Below are positions 1 through 10,700 of a DNA stretch of 64,000 bases, one piece after another. The DNA lies in NCBI GenBank assembly GCA_039819065.1, contig JBCBSS010000001.1, forward strand, positions 62,001 to 126,000, written 5' to 3'. The stretch's first letter is position 1; the number at the start of each line of letters is the position of its first letter. Below the pieces are notes generated by a model. The model saw only the letters and a list, made by a program, of their open reading frames with translations, was not told where the DNA came from and did not search any database. Source of the DNA: JBCBSS01 sp039819065. Its GTDB lineage: Bacteria; Bacteroidota; Bacteroidia; Cytophagales; Cyclobacteriaceae. A program made the translations under genes and the position numbers.

Positions 1-157
1 AGGACTCTATTTTGGCTGAATCGAGCGTATCCAATGCTAAGGTAAACCGATCTCCTATTTCATTTGAGCCAGCAAAGGCTGTTATGGGAAAATTGAGCAT
101 CCCCAACAGCATGATTAAAATCCAGAAAAATTTAATTTCAAAATTAAAGGTGTACAT
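1..157 (-). CDS. Secreted protein, N-terminal fragment
   Basis: This is the first 52 codons of a minus-strand gene that continues off the left edge of the window. The ATG is the CAT at 155-157. The visible protein opens with a short polar stretch, then a hydrophobic run (FFWILIMLLGMLNFPITAFA) that looks like a Sec signal peptide with cleavage near AFA-G. After it comes a helical-looking segment ending in LALDTLDSAKIES, which resembles the start of TPR-type sensor or regulator proteins of Bacteroidota, but too little is present to assign a family. It lies downstream of the FG-GAP operon on the same strand with a 207-base gap, so it may have its own promoter. Confidence 0.6.
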   Translation of the reverse strand, partial: MYTFNFEIKFFWILIMLLGMLNFPITAFAGSNEIGDRFTLALDTLDSAKIES

Positions 158-364
158 CACTCAAAAACTACGGATTCTTAGCCCTTGATAAACGCTCTTG
201 AAGGAAGGTTAGTATTCGGAAGCCCCAATTCGAATCAGGTTGAATTGGTTATTTGCAATACACCACCTAAGTTTTACCTTCAAGGAATACTGAGGCCTAT
301 TTTAAGCCTTCAACGTCCTCTATAAGTGACGAGGCAGAGGGCGAAGAATTAGAATTGGTTCGAA

Positions 365-3300
365 TTAGTTATTGGCAACCACCTGACGATTATTGTCAAC
401 CCTAATCAACTGCAAATAATCAGAGTTTTTGCTGACCAATATACCTCTACCTCCATCAGCTAGCTTGATGGTTTTCATGAATTTGACATCACCATCTACA
501 AAGAAACCTGACTCAGTAGCTGGCACAGATGTAAAGTTACCCTGCCCGTTTCCTTTCAACAACAAACCATAAGAGGCGTCATTTCGGGTCGTTTCTACCT
601 CAACAGGATATAGGTTACCTGCTACGGCAATATCGATCAGACCATCTCCATCAAAATCTTCGGCTACTGATGCATTGATCGATGAAATTTGGGCTAAGGT
701 TGGCAGTTCTCTGGGTTCGAAGCTTCCTCCATTATTGATGAATAATGTACTGGCAAAAGTGGTTGCTTTGTAATGTATGGCCTCAGCTAGCTTTTCGGCT
801 CCATAAACCTGCTCAAGATTGGCGGAAGCAAATTCGTGGTAAGTCGGGAATTTCTCGGCCAGAGCAGGAATCTGTTCAGAAGAACATTGTCTACCTCGCA
901 GTGGATAAAGCTCTCCTTTATCAAAATAGCTTAATACGATATCACCCCTACCGTTGCCATCAAAGTCGTTATAATAAACATGAAATGGCTCTTCTGGTGA
1001 GGCTTTGTACTTATAGTTGAGACCAAGGTTTCCCGCAATGAGATCCAGGTCACCATCGGCGTCTACATCCGAAGAAGCAATACTATACCACCATCCTGTA
1101 TATGCTGACAGCCCTGATGCTTCTGTGATGTCAACAAATTTGTCTCCATCAAATTCATAGATCATTACTGCCGTCCATTCTCCTACAATAACCAAGTCAG
1201 GTTTGTTATTGCCATTGAAGTCTCCCCATTGAGCGTCTGTAACTAGCGCTAATGCTTCGAAATCCTTAGCATATTGACCCGTTACGTCTTTGAATGATCC
1301 TCCCTCATTCTGCAATAGGAAGCTTTTAACTGGCTTTGGATATTGTTGAGGGAAAACCCTTCCCCCTACAAAGAGGTCCAGATCACCATCATTATCAAAG
1401 TCATAAGGTTTTACCACAGAACCACTGGTATTTACAGAAGGCAACAGGTCCATCCTCGTTTCAAAATTCCCTTGGCCATCGTTGATATAAAGCCTGTCTT
1501 TCAGTGTAAAGCTGCCAAACACGTATTCATTACCACCGCTTACCACATATAAGTCTAAATCTCCATCAGTATCCGCATCGAAAAAGGTAGCATCCAGGTC
1601 TTCTGATTTGGCATCTTTGACCCAAGGATTTGAGTTTGACCTTTCAAACGTGCCATCGGCATTCTGTGTGAAAAGTGCTCCTGAAAAATCTTTGGCTCCT
1701 CCAACGTAGAAATCATCTAACTGATCTCCGTTAACATCGCCAACGGCAACACCTGGTCCAAATTGAGACATCTTGTGAGGCAGCAATACTTCAGCCACAA
1801 AGTCGTGATAGTCGTTCTCCCTGTGTAGATAATCAATGCCAGAAACCTCAGTTACATCTTCGAAATACCTTTGTGTGTTAGACTCTTTGTGCTGGAACTG
1901 GCCTTTAGCATTGTCATAACTGAGTTCAAGTATCTGATCAACCTTTACGTTTGAAAGTGCTTGAAACTTGCCATCCGGCCAGATTACTTCAAGTTTGGAA
2001 ATGTTGCTCACTTCACCGAGCCCAAAGTGCATTACATCTTCACTACTGGACTGGAACCCTCGAGTGAGAAAGTGTTGTCCAGCTAATTTCTTGCCTTCCG
2101 ACGAAATGTTGATTCTAGCCCCCAAGCCTGATTGGTTTCCTTTCGGCCCATCGAACTTGACCTTTAAATAGTGCTGCTGAAGCTCTTCAGAAGTTTTGTT
2201 TTTATAAATAAAAGCCGGGGCATCTACATTATTTATGATTAACTCTAGATCACCATCGTTATCCAAATCTGCCACAGTAGCACCATTAGAATGAGAAGGT
2301 TCTGTTAAGCCCCATTCATAGGTTTTCTTGCTAAAGGTCAAATCCTGGTTATTCTCAAAAATGTAGTTCGGAATTTTGGTCTCAGGAAGCTTATTGATCA
2401 ATTCACGCATAGCCGCCAATTGAACTTGTAAATCTCCTTGATTGGCCTGTCGGGTAACTTTCTCTCTGTATTTGACATAATCCTTATTCGAGAATTCCTT
2501 TCTAAAACCATTACTGATAAAAAGGTCTCGCCAGCCATCGTTATTGAAATCAGAAAGCAAAGTAGCCCAGCTCCAGTCGGTATTGGAAACGCCTCCCATC
2601 TGAGCAATCTCGCTAAAAGTCATATTCTGGTTGTTCAATTGCAGGGAATTGAACATATATTGATGGTGAAAACCGTATTCTACCGCCTGATAGAATTCAT
2701 CAGGGTTCATGGCGCGCATCATAGTTTTCTGACGGTAATTATCTTCAGCGACCATATCCGCTACATAGACATCTTGCCAGCCATCGTTGTTGATATCAGC
2801 AATATCAACACCCATACCGAAATTGGAAATGTGTTTAGTGGCCTTTTTGATTTGATTGGTGAAAGTACCATCGCCATTGTTGATATACATGTAATCTGGC
2901 TCAACGTAATCATTAGTCACATAAATATCCACCCAACCATCATTATTCAAATCCCCAGCAGCCACACCAAGACCATAACCCAATGGATTGCGATTAATGC
3001 CCACCTGGGCACTGATATCCGTAAATTTGCCGCCATCATTTCGGTAGAATTTGTCCCCGGCAAAAGGATCGATTTGCTTACTTAACGCTAATCCATCTTG
3101 TCCTAAAAAGAGCCTCACAGAATGGTTGAGCAAGAACATATCAAGGTCATTGTCTCCGTCATAATCTAAAAACAATGCTTGACTAGAATAACCGGGATCG
3201 TCTATTCCAAATGCACCAGCCTGCTCTGTGAAAGTAAGATTGCCGTTATTGATCAGCAGTTCGTTTCTGCGATTCACTTCAGGATACTTACCTGACTTAG

Positions 3301-3727
3301 ATAAGTAAATATCGAGGTAGCCATCACTGTTCACATCCGCCATCGTCACACCCGTTGACCAGCCAGGTTGGCCAGCGGCACCTGCTTTATCCGTTATGTC
3401 TTCGAATCGGAGGTTGCCCTTATTGAGGTAAAGTTTATTGGGCAATTGATTAGCCGTAAAATAAAGGTCTGGCAGACCATCATTATTAATATCACCTACT
3501 GCGACACCTCCGCCGTTATAGAAGTATTCATAGGTCAAGATATTGATGCGTTCATTATCTTGAATGGTGTTAGCAAAAGTGACTCCTGTACTCTCCGGTG
3601 ACAGTAACTCGAAAAGCTTAACTCTTTCTTTTTTTACCGGTTTTTTTGAAATTTCTTCCTCCTGCTGTTGGCCACATGCACCAAAAAGCATAGTGGTCGC
3701 TACTATTAAAATGCCTCTTTTCATCAT
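365..3727 (-). CDS. FG-GAP/VCBS repeat lipoprotein with ASPIC/UnbV domain (paralogue 1)
   Basis: Predicted outer-membrane or surface lipoprotein of 1120 residues. A signal peptide ends in a lipobox, LFGAC, with the lipidated Cys at residue 18. Two beta-propeller-like halves are built from FG-GAP/VCBS repeats carrying calcium-loop motifs of the type DxNxDGxxD (for example GDINNDGLPDLYF and ADVNSDGYLDIYL). An ASPIC/UnbV domain lies between them at about residues 518-590, with GLGARI, TRGFQSS, FGLG and VIWPDG. The family is known for extracellular, calcium-binding, integrin-alpha/CRTAC-like folds; no enzyme activity is established. It is the last gene of a four-gene operon and starts 13 bases after the preceding paralogue. 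It is the most divergent of the three copies. A role in glycan or protein binding at the surface is inferred from the SusCD neighbourhood. Confidence 0.85.
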   Translation of the reverse strand: MMKRGILIVATTMLFGACGQQQEEEISKKPVKKERVKLFELLSPESTGVTFANTIQDNERINILTYEYFYNGGGVAVGDINNDGLPDLYFTANQLPNKLYLNKGNLRFEDITDKAGAAGQPGWSTGVTMADVNSDGYLDIYLSKSGKYPEVNRRNELLINNGNLTFTEQAGAFGIDDPGYSSQALFLDYDGDNDLDMFLLNHSVRLFLGQDGLALSKQIDPFAGDKFYRNDGGKFTDISAQVGINRNPLGYGLGVAAGDLNNDGWVDIYVTNDYVEPDYMYINNGDGTFTNQIKKATKHISNFGMGVDIADINNDGWQDVYVADMVAEDNYRQKTMMRAMNPDEFYQAVEYGFHHQYMFNSLQLNNQNMTFSEIAQMGGVSNTDWSWATLLSDFNNDGWRDLFISNGFRKEFSNKDYVKYREKVTRQANQGDLQVQLAAMRELINKLPETKIPNYIFENNQDLTFSKKTYEWGLTEPSHSNGATVADLDNDGDLELIINNVDAPAFIYKNKTSEELQQHYLKVKFDGPKGNQSGLGARINISSEGKKLAGQHFLTRGFQSSSEDVMHFGLGEVSNISKLEVIWPDGKFQALSNVKVDQILELSYDNAKGQFQHKESNTQRYFEDVTEVSGIDYLHRENDYHDFVAEVLLPHKMSQFGPGVAVGDVNGDQLDDFYVGGAKDFSGALFTQNADGTFERSNSNPWVKDAKSEDLDATFFDADTDGDLDLYVVSGGNEYVFGSFTLKDRLYINDGQGNFETRMDLLPSVNTSGSVVKPYDFDNDGDLDLFVGGRVFPQQYPKPVKSFLLQNEGGSFKDVTGQYAKDFEALALVTDAQWGDFNGNNKPDLVIVGEWTAVMIYEFDGDKFVDITEASGLSAYTGWWYSIASSDVDADGDLDLIAGNLGLNYKYKASPEEPFHVYYNDFDGNGRGDIVLSYFDKGELYPLRGRQCSSEQIPALAEKFPTYHEFASANLEQVYGAEKLAEAIHYKATTFASTLFINNGGSFEPRELPTLAQISSINASVAEDFDGDGLIDIAVAGNLYPVEVETTRNDASYGLLLKGNGQGNFTSVPATESGFFVDGDVKFMKTIKLADGGRGILVSKNSDYLQLIRVDNNRQVVANN

Positions 3728-3740
3728 TTAGATCTAATTA

Positions 3741-6700
3741 TCAACCTCCCAATTGTACTACTCGGACTTCATCATCATTTCTAGAGATCACAATGTAGTT
3801 CTGATCTTTGACTTTAATTGTAATCATATCACGAACTTGGCCACGCACTTTAAAACCTGAAGACTTTGACGAAACGGCCACAAAACCACCTTTACCATCT
3901 CCTTTGAGGTAATGCCCATAACTAGCATCATATATACCCACTTCAGGTTTAGCATCAAAAAGGTTTCCTCCTGCTAGAATGTCCTGGTTACCATCACCAT
4001 CAAAATCATTGACAACCAATCCATAAATGGGTGAGAATTGCGCCTCGACTGGTAGTTCGATTACTTCGTAACCTTGCCCGTCTTTACTTAGCAAGACACA
4101 CGATTTAAGATAATTGGTTTCAAGCTTAGTGGATTTTTCGAGAAGGGTGATGTCAAAGATCGAATCAAGCGTTTGATTCTTGAACCCTTCATACTTCAGG
4201 TATTTTTTCTTGAGTGACGGCATTTGCATTTCCAGATCATGTTTCAACACGAATGGGTATGCATTGTCTCCGTTGTAAACGTTAAGGATCTGCTCTACAG
4301 TACCATTACGATCGAAGTCGTTGATATACATGGTAATAGGCTTATCAGCTGTCGCCTTGAAACGGGAATTAAGCCCATGATTGCCGATAACGAAGTCGAT
4401 AAAGCCGTCATTATTAAAATCCCCTTTCTCAATGCTATTCCACCAACCCTTATGATCAGATAGCCCAAATTGATCAGTAACATCTGTTAATTGACCATTT
4501 TCATTGCTGAATACCTTGATGGACATCCACTCACCTATTATAACCAAATCGTCATCTTTGTCTCCATCTACATCTGCCCAAAGTGCATCGGTGATCATGC
4601 CCATATCTATCAATCCGGGAGCCAAGCGTCTTGTAACGTCCTTGAATTTGCCCTGTTCGTTCTCCAGCAAAATACCTGAGACAGGGCTACCATAAGCCAA
4701 AGGCTTCAACCTTGCACCAATAAATAAATCCATATCACCATCGCCGTCATAATCAGAGGCCACAGCGCAGGCGCTTGAATAGGGCTCCAAATCAGGTAAT
4801 AAACCATTTGATTTTGTGAACACGCCGGATCCATTATTGAGATACAACCTATCGATAAGCGCTTGAGCACCAAGGGAAAACTCGTTACCACCGCTGGCCA
4901 CAAAAAGGTCTAAGTCTCCGTCACCATCCGTATCGAAGAATATGGCACCGGCATCTTCTGAAGCCTTATCTAAATCAAAAGCAGCCATATTACGCGACTC
5001 AAATTTGCCGTTAGCCCTTTGTATAAAAAGCTTGCCGGCCTGATCTTTGGCCCCGCCAATATAAAAATCCGTTAGTCCATCCCCATTCACATCTGCGCTG
5101 GCCATTTTAGGCCCTTCCGTAGATACCATATGGAATACAAGCCTGTCTCTGTCAAAGTCCACAAAGCGGTTTTCTTTGTGTTTATAGGAAATGCCTACTT
5201 CGGCACCGGAAAGAACATTAAAAAGGCGATCGTCACTTAAGGGCTCACTAAAGCTGCCTCCTGACGCATCCTTATGACTAACTTGAACAACTGTATCTAC
5301 GGCAACGTCAGTTAGCAATGAAATGCGATCATCGGGCCATATAACCTTAAGCGAATCCACCTTTCCTGCTTTACCCAGGCCAAAATTCAACCGGTTATCA
5401 ACGGTGGATTGAAAGCCTCTGGTGGGCAATTGCTCTTGATACAATCGTTCTCCACCTGCAAATACCTCAACTTTGGCACCTACTCCATACAAGTTCTTTT
5501 CAGTTCCCAATAATTCTACCTTCAAGTATTGATTATAAGCGTATTTGGTATCCGTTTCATTCCGGTAAATGAACAATGGCATGTTAACATTATTAACGAT
5601 GATGTCTAAGTCTCCATCGTTGTCTAAATCTCCATAAGCTGATCCATTAGAATGGCTTGGTGTGGCCAGTCCCAACTCCTGGGCTTGATTCACAAAAGCA
5701 AAGTCATGAGTTGAAGATTGGTGCCCGGTGGTATTCACAAAAGCGTAGTTCGGAATGCGATTGGATGGCATGGCATCGATCAAAGGCTTGAAATCAACCT
5801 TATCGCCTGTAAAGATCGACTTCATAGTCTCTTCATTTGAGATAAACTTCAAATAGTCCAAGTTGGTAAGATCCTTATAGATACCGTTAGCTACGTAAAT
5901 ATCCTTGTGCCCATCATTATCAAAATCAAAGAATAGTGCTGCCCAACTCCAGTCAGTGGCTTCAACATCTGCCAATCGGCCAATCTCACTAAAAGTACCA
6001 TCACCGTTATTCAGATGAAACATATTCCTGGTGAACTGGTGATAATAGTCATTCTTGAGCTTGTATTGATATTTATCCCAATCTTCGAACATGGTGACGG
6101 TTTTGATCCTTTCATTAGGCTCAGGTAGCATTTCCGTAACGAATATCTCTGGGTAACCGTCATTGTTCATATCAGCCATATCCGCTCCCATAGAAGCCGC
6201 GCTGATACTGATCATTTGCCCTTCTAAATCTTCTTTGAATGTTCCGTCTCCGTTATTGATATAAAGGTAATCGCGCTCAAAGAAGTCATTGGAAACATAA
6301 ATATCCAACCAGCCATCGCGGTCCATATCACCTACCGTTACACCTAATCCAAAGCCAATAACACTACCATAAATACCCGCAGCTTCCGAAACATCTACAA
6401 ATCTGCCGTTATCATTTCTATAGAGTTTATCCCCACCTACAGAATCACGTTTAGGACGTTCATTTCTAGTGAGGTTAAAACTTCCTATCGCTTTGTATGA
6501 ATTATTGAGTAAGTAAGCATCAAGGTCTCCATCCTTGTCATAATCAAAAAAAGCAGCGTGGGTAGAATACCCCCTGTCCGCAATACCATACTGCTCGGCC
6601 GATTCGGCAAATGTGAGATCTCCATTGTTGATGAAAAGCTCGTTTTGCTTATTGTCACCGTTTACATCACCGGAATTACAGACGTATATATCCAGAAGGC

Positions 6701-7121
6701 CGTCCGCATTGATGTCAACCATACTCACTCCAGTAGACCAGGCTTTATCACCTCCAGTTCCAGATTGGTCGGTAATATCTTCAAATTGGAAATTACCCTT
6801 ATTCAAAAAGAGTTTATTTGAAGACATATTGGAGGTGAGATATACGTCCAATAATCCATCGTTATTGACATCTCCGAGTGCTACACCACCACCATTGTAG
6901 AAGTTACGATAGGTGAATACATTAAAGTCGGCATCATACTCAAGATCATTAGAAAACGATATGCCAGTATGTTCAGCAGTGAGCTGAGTAAACAGAGTAG
7001 TTGTATCAGTTCCTGAAGGCTCTTCACCGCCGTTCTGACATCCAATAGTGAGTTGTACAAGACTTAGCGTCAATATAGAAGAAAGGCCAAACCTGAATCC
7101 CTTAGTCATAAGTCTCGTCAT
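3741..7121 (-). CDS. FG-GAP/VCBS repeat lipoprotein with ASPIC/UnbV domain (paralogue 2)
   Basis: 1126-residue predicted lipoprotein with lipobox LTIGC (Cys 28), using the ATG at 7121; a second Met at residue 5 could also serve. The layout matches its neighbours: an N-terminal set of FG-GAP repeats beginning with the conserved YRNFYNGGGVALGDVNNDG, an ASPIC/UnbV domain at about residues 530-610 (GVGAKVEV, LPTRGFQST, FGLGKAG, VIWPDD), then a second repeat block with FIGGAKD-like and VASGGNEF signatures. It is closest to paralogue 3, with many identical stretches such as IADRGYSTHAAFFDYDKDGD and GLGVTVGDM. Its start codon overlaps the stop of the upstream small lipoprotein gene by four bases (ATGA), which suggests translational coupling. 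Function is unknown; surface binding is inferred. Confidence 0.85.
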   Translation of the reverse strand: MTRLMTKGFRFGLSSILTLSLVQLTIGCQNGGEEPSGTDTTTLFTQLTAEHTGISFSNDLEYDADFNVFTYRNFYNGGGVALGDVNNDGLLDVYLTSNMSSNKLFLNKGNFQFEDITDQSGTGGDKAWSTGVSMVDINADGLLDIYVCNSGDVNGDNKQNELFINNGDLTFAESAEQYGIADRGYSTHAAFFDYDKDGDLDAYLLNNSYKAIGSFNLTRNERPKRDSVGGDKLYRNDNGRFVDVSEAAGIYGSVIGFGLGVTVGDMDRDGWLDIYVSNDFFERDYLYINNGDGTFKEDLEGQMISISAASMGADMADMNNDGYPEIFVTEMLPEPNERIKTVTMFEDWDKYQYKLKNDYYHQFTRNMFHLNNGDGTFSEIGRLADVEATDWSWAALFFDFDNDGHKDIYVANGIYKDLTNLDYLKFISNEETMKSIFTGDKVDFKPLIDAMPSNRIPNYAFVNTTGHQSSTHDFAFVNQAQELGLATPSHSNGSAYGDLDNDGDLDIIVNNVNMPLFIYRNETDTKYAYNQYLKVELLGTEKNLYGVGAKVEVFAGGERLYQEQLPTRGFQSTVDNRLNFGLGKAGKVDSLKVIWPDDRISLLTDVAVDTVVQVSHKDASGGSFSEPLSDDRLFNVLSGAEVGISYKHKENRFVDFDRDRLVFHMVSTEGPKMASADVNGDGLTDFYIGGAKDQAGKLFIQRANGKFESRNMAAFDLDKASEDAGAIFFDTDGDGDLDLFVASGGNEFSLGAQALIDRLYLNNGSGVFTKSNGLLPDLEPYSSACAVASDYDGDGDMDLFIGARLKPLAYGSPVSGILLENEQGKFKDVTRRLAPGLIDMGMITDALWADVDGDKDDDLVIIGEWMSIKVFSNENGQLTDVTDQFGLSDHKGWWNSIEKGDFNNDGFIDFVIGNHGLNSRFKATADKPITMYINDFDRNGTVEQILNVYNGDNAYPFVLKHDLEMQMPSLKKKYLKYEGFKNQTLDSIFDITLLEKSTKLETNYLKSCVLLSKDGQGYEVIELPVEAQFSPIYGLVVNDFDGDGNQDILAGGNLFDAKPEVGIYDASYGHYLKGDGKGGFVAVSSKSSGFKVRGQVRDMITIKVKDQNYIVISRNDDEVRVVQLGG

Positions 7122-7702
7122 TTCTTGGTGTCTGTCTTTTGCTGGTCGAGCAATTTCTCGGTAGGTAGGTCTACATACAATACACTTACATAGCGCTCAT
7201 CCTTGGTGTACACCGTGATGCGTCGGTTGCCTTGAACTTTCACATAGGCAGTACCTCTTTTTGGATCCTCCACTTCAAGGAAGTCTCCGCCGTACTTCTT
7301 TTCGAAGAAGGTCAATATATCTTTTTCTAATTTATCAGACCACAGTTCCTTATTCCACGGTGACCAGTTCTTATAAGCGACATTAACCGGCACTTTGAAT
7401 ATCTTTTCTTCATGGAACCTAGGATAAAAGTTCCATTCGGATGGATGTTCGAGTTCATCCATTTCATGTACAAGATGTAGCTCGTTTGCCCCGATCCCTA
7501 CTTTATTTTCTTTATTAAGACCAGCACAATGGGCGTAGAATTCTTTTTCTGTCATTCCTATATTGAGCCCCATAAATAAACTATCAAACCTCACACCACT
7601 ATTCAACTCCCTTTCTTCTATTTTAAAGTATTCAGGGCGGTTATCACATTGCCCCATTACCATAATCAATACCACAGATAAGCAAATTGCTCCTATTCTC
7701 AT
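7118..7702 (-). CDS. Small lipoprotein of unknown function within the FG-GAP operon
   Basis: 194-residue protein with a signal peptide and lipobox VMGQC (Cys 19). I do not recognise a family. The mature part is acidic and basic mixed, with aromatic-rich segments (NFYPRFHEEKIF, YKNWSPWNKELWSDK) and a C-terminal part of alternating strands (RGTAYVKVQGNRRITVYTKDERYVSVLYVDL). The gene sits between two FG-GAP paralogues: it starts 4 bases after the end of paralogue 3 and its stop overlaps the start of paralogue 2. Tight coupling suggests that it is made in step with them and may be a partner lipoprotein or assembly factor; this is inference from position only. Confidence 0.75.
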   Translation of the reverse strand: MRIGAICLSVVLIMVMGQCDNRPEYFKIEERELNSGVRFDSLFMGLNIGMTEKEFYAHCAGLNKENKVGIGANELHLVHEMDELEHPSEWNFYPRFHEEKIFKVPVNVAYKNWSPWNKELWSDKLEKDILTFFEKKYGGDFLEVEDPKRGTAYVKVQGNRRITVYTKDERYVSVLYVDLPTEKLLDQQKTDTKK

Positions 7703-7706
7703 CCTT

Positions 7707-10700
7707 TTATTTTTTGTTTATCTCGTATATTTCAATGTCATCTGAATTTCTGGCAATTACTAGTAATTGTATATTACCCACCGTCATTTCTTCTATGGCT
7801 CTAATTTCTCCTTCGACTGACAGTCCTGATTCCGAGGCGGGTAAGCTCTCAAAGCCACCTTGCCCATCTCCCTTAAGGGCAAGTCCGTAACTAGACATAT
7901 AAATACCCATTTCAGGCTTAGATTTACTCAAATTACCCCCCAAAATAACGTCCAAATTACCATCCTTATCAAAGTCATTTATCTCAATGGCATATACTGG
8001 AGCCATTTGGGCTTGTATGGGCAGAGGTTTGTTGTCGAAAGTACCATCCCCTTTATTCTCAAAATACGTTGTTCGGGTCTGATACACGTTCAATGACAAT
8101 GCCCTGTCAAGCTGTTCTGTATCAAATATGTCTTCAACAGTCTGTTCTTTATAATTTCCGTATTTCAAATATTTTTTCTTGTAGCCCGGCATTTGCATGA
8201 CGAGGTCGTTTCTCAATACCAGCGGATAAGACTTATCACCGTTATATGCACTTATTACTTGTTCGATAGTACCATTTCTATCAAAGTCTCCCACTATCAT
8301 AGACAGCGGCTTTTCCTTGGAAGCTTTTAGCCTCGAATTCAGCCCATGATTACCAGCAATCATATCAGGGTAGCCATCTCCATTTATATCGGCTACTTCT
8401 ATAGTATTCCAGAAGCCTTCTGTACTATCCAAATTCGTTTGCTGAGGAGAAACTTCTTCCAGAACACCAGCATTATTGCGGAATATGCGAATCCCCATCC
8501 ACTCCCCGATGACCACAAGATCTTGATCACCATCTGCATCATAGTCCAACCATTTTGCATCAGTAACCATTCCACTTTCGACAAGTTCGGGTGCCACGCG
8601 ACGGGTCACATCTTCAAATATCCCGTAGCCATCGTTGCTCAATATATAACTGTTAGTCGGCGTCCCATAACTGCCAGCATTCACCCGAGTACCTACAAAT
8701 AGATCTACATCGCCGTCTTTATCGTAATCAGCAGCTTGAACAGTAGCGCTATTTTCCAGTATTAGTATCGGTATAGCTGGCTTAGATTTGATGAAGGTGC
8801 CTTTGCCGTTATTAAGGTAAAGCCGATCGGCTAAAGACATAGTCCCCCTTGGGAATTCGTTGCCTCCGCTGGCTACGTAAAGGTCTAAATCACCATCATT
8901 GTCGGCATCGAATAGAGTACAGTCCGTATCTTCAGATGATCGATCGTTTTCTATATCTTCTTGTAGCAAAGGTTGAAACTTACCTTGACTGTTTTGAACG
9001 AACAACTTCCCTGAGGCGTCTCTTGAATTACCTACGAAAATGTCTTCTTTCCCATCTCCATTGATATCCCCTTTACAAAGACATGGGCTTTCATTAGAGA
9101 GCATATGAAACAACAGTCGATCTCTATCGAAGTCGACAAAGTTATTCTCCTGATGACGAAAAGTTAATCCCACCCCCTGAGATAACCGTTCAAAAAGCTT
9201 ATTATCATTATCTAATCTAGGAGATGTTCTTTTATGATCGAGCACTTGTGACTTTCCTTGATCTATCACAAGAAACTCGTTGACCTCAATGTCGGTCAAT
9301 ACCGTTTCAGTCAAATCTGGCCACACTATAAATAGTGAATCAATTTTATTTACGTCACCTAAACCAAAATGGGCACGGTGGTCAACCGATGATTCGAATC
9401 CTCTCGTAGGAATAATTTCCTGAAAGAAAATGGTGTTTCCTGCTTTCAAGGTTAATTGTGCACCCACTGCAAAGGGGTTCCCCTCCTTACCCTTCAAAGT
9501 AACACTTAAGAAATTATTTTTCTGTTCCGATGCGTTGGATTCATTTCTGAATAACCAGGCCGATTCATTCACATTGTTGATTACCAGGTCGAGGTCACCA
9601 TCATTATCTAAATCACCGTATGCAGAACCATTGGAATGCCCTGGTTCACCTAAGCCCCATTCAGCCGCCATATCAGTAAATGAGTAGTTACCGTTATTCT
9701 TAAATGCGTAATTAGCAAGCTTCTCGGAAGGAATAGAATCAACCAGTTGCTTGATCACCTGGTTTTCCTTGGTTAGTATTTGCCTGATAGTAGCGGGATC
9801 GGCAAAGTAGTTAATGTAGTCTTGATCAAGCAGGTCTTTATAGATGCCGTTGGCAATAAATATGTCCTTATTGCCATCATTATCCATATCCATGATCAAT
9901 GCTCCCCAACTCCAGTCAGTAGCGTGGATACCTGACATTCTCGATATCTCACTAAACTTGCCGTTTCGGTTATTCAAGTGAAGTACATTACGAGAAAACT
10001 GCTTATGATATCCGCTTTGAACAGCTAACTGATATTTATCCCAATTTTCAAACTGGGCCTTAGTCTTCAGCCGGCGATCATCGTTGGGCAACATCTCGGT
10101 GACATAAAGGTCCGGATAACCGTCATTATCTATGTCTGCCATATCCGCTCCCATCGATCCCATACTGATCTCAGGCATTTGCAATTCTAATTGTTCAGAA
10201 AAAGTGCCATTCTGATTATTGATATACAAGTAATCCCGCTCGAAGAAATCGTTCGCTACGAATATGTCCTGCCAACCATCCTTATTGATATCTCCAACCG
10301 TGACCCCCAAACCAAACCCAATGGCACTACCATAGATACCTGCTTCTGCACTGACATCAACAAAGCGGTCTCCATCATTTCTATAGAGCTTATTGGCTCC
10401 TAGACTATCTCTCACCTCCCGTAACCCTCTTCGCATGTCATACCCCCCCACTGAACGGAAAGAATTATTCAGAAGATAACAGTCAAGGTCTCCATCTTTG
10501 TCGTAGTCAAAAAAGGCGGCATGCGTAGATAAACCTCGATCGGCAATACCATATTCTTTTGCTTTTTCAGTGAAGGTAAGGTCGCCGTTATTGATGAAGA
10601 GTTCGTTATGCCGGTTCTCTCCTTTGAGGTCACCTGATTTACAGACGTAAATGTCTAACCACCCATCTCCATTTACATCGGCAATACTCACACCCGTAGA

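Noticed and set aside
2438..3085. 215-codon open frame on the plus strand within the first FG-GAP gene
   Set aside because: It is antisense to the repeat-rich coding frame; such long shadows arise from the periodic calcium-loop codons (AT-, Asn- and Asp-rich). The minus-strand protein has a full family match.
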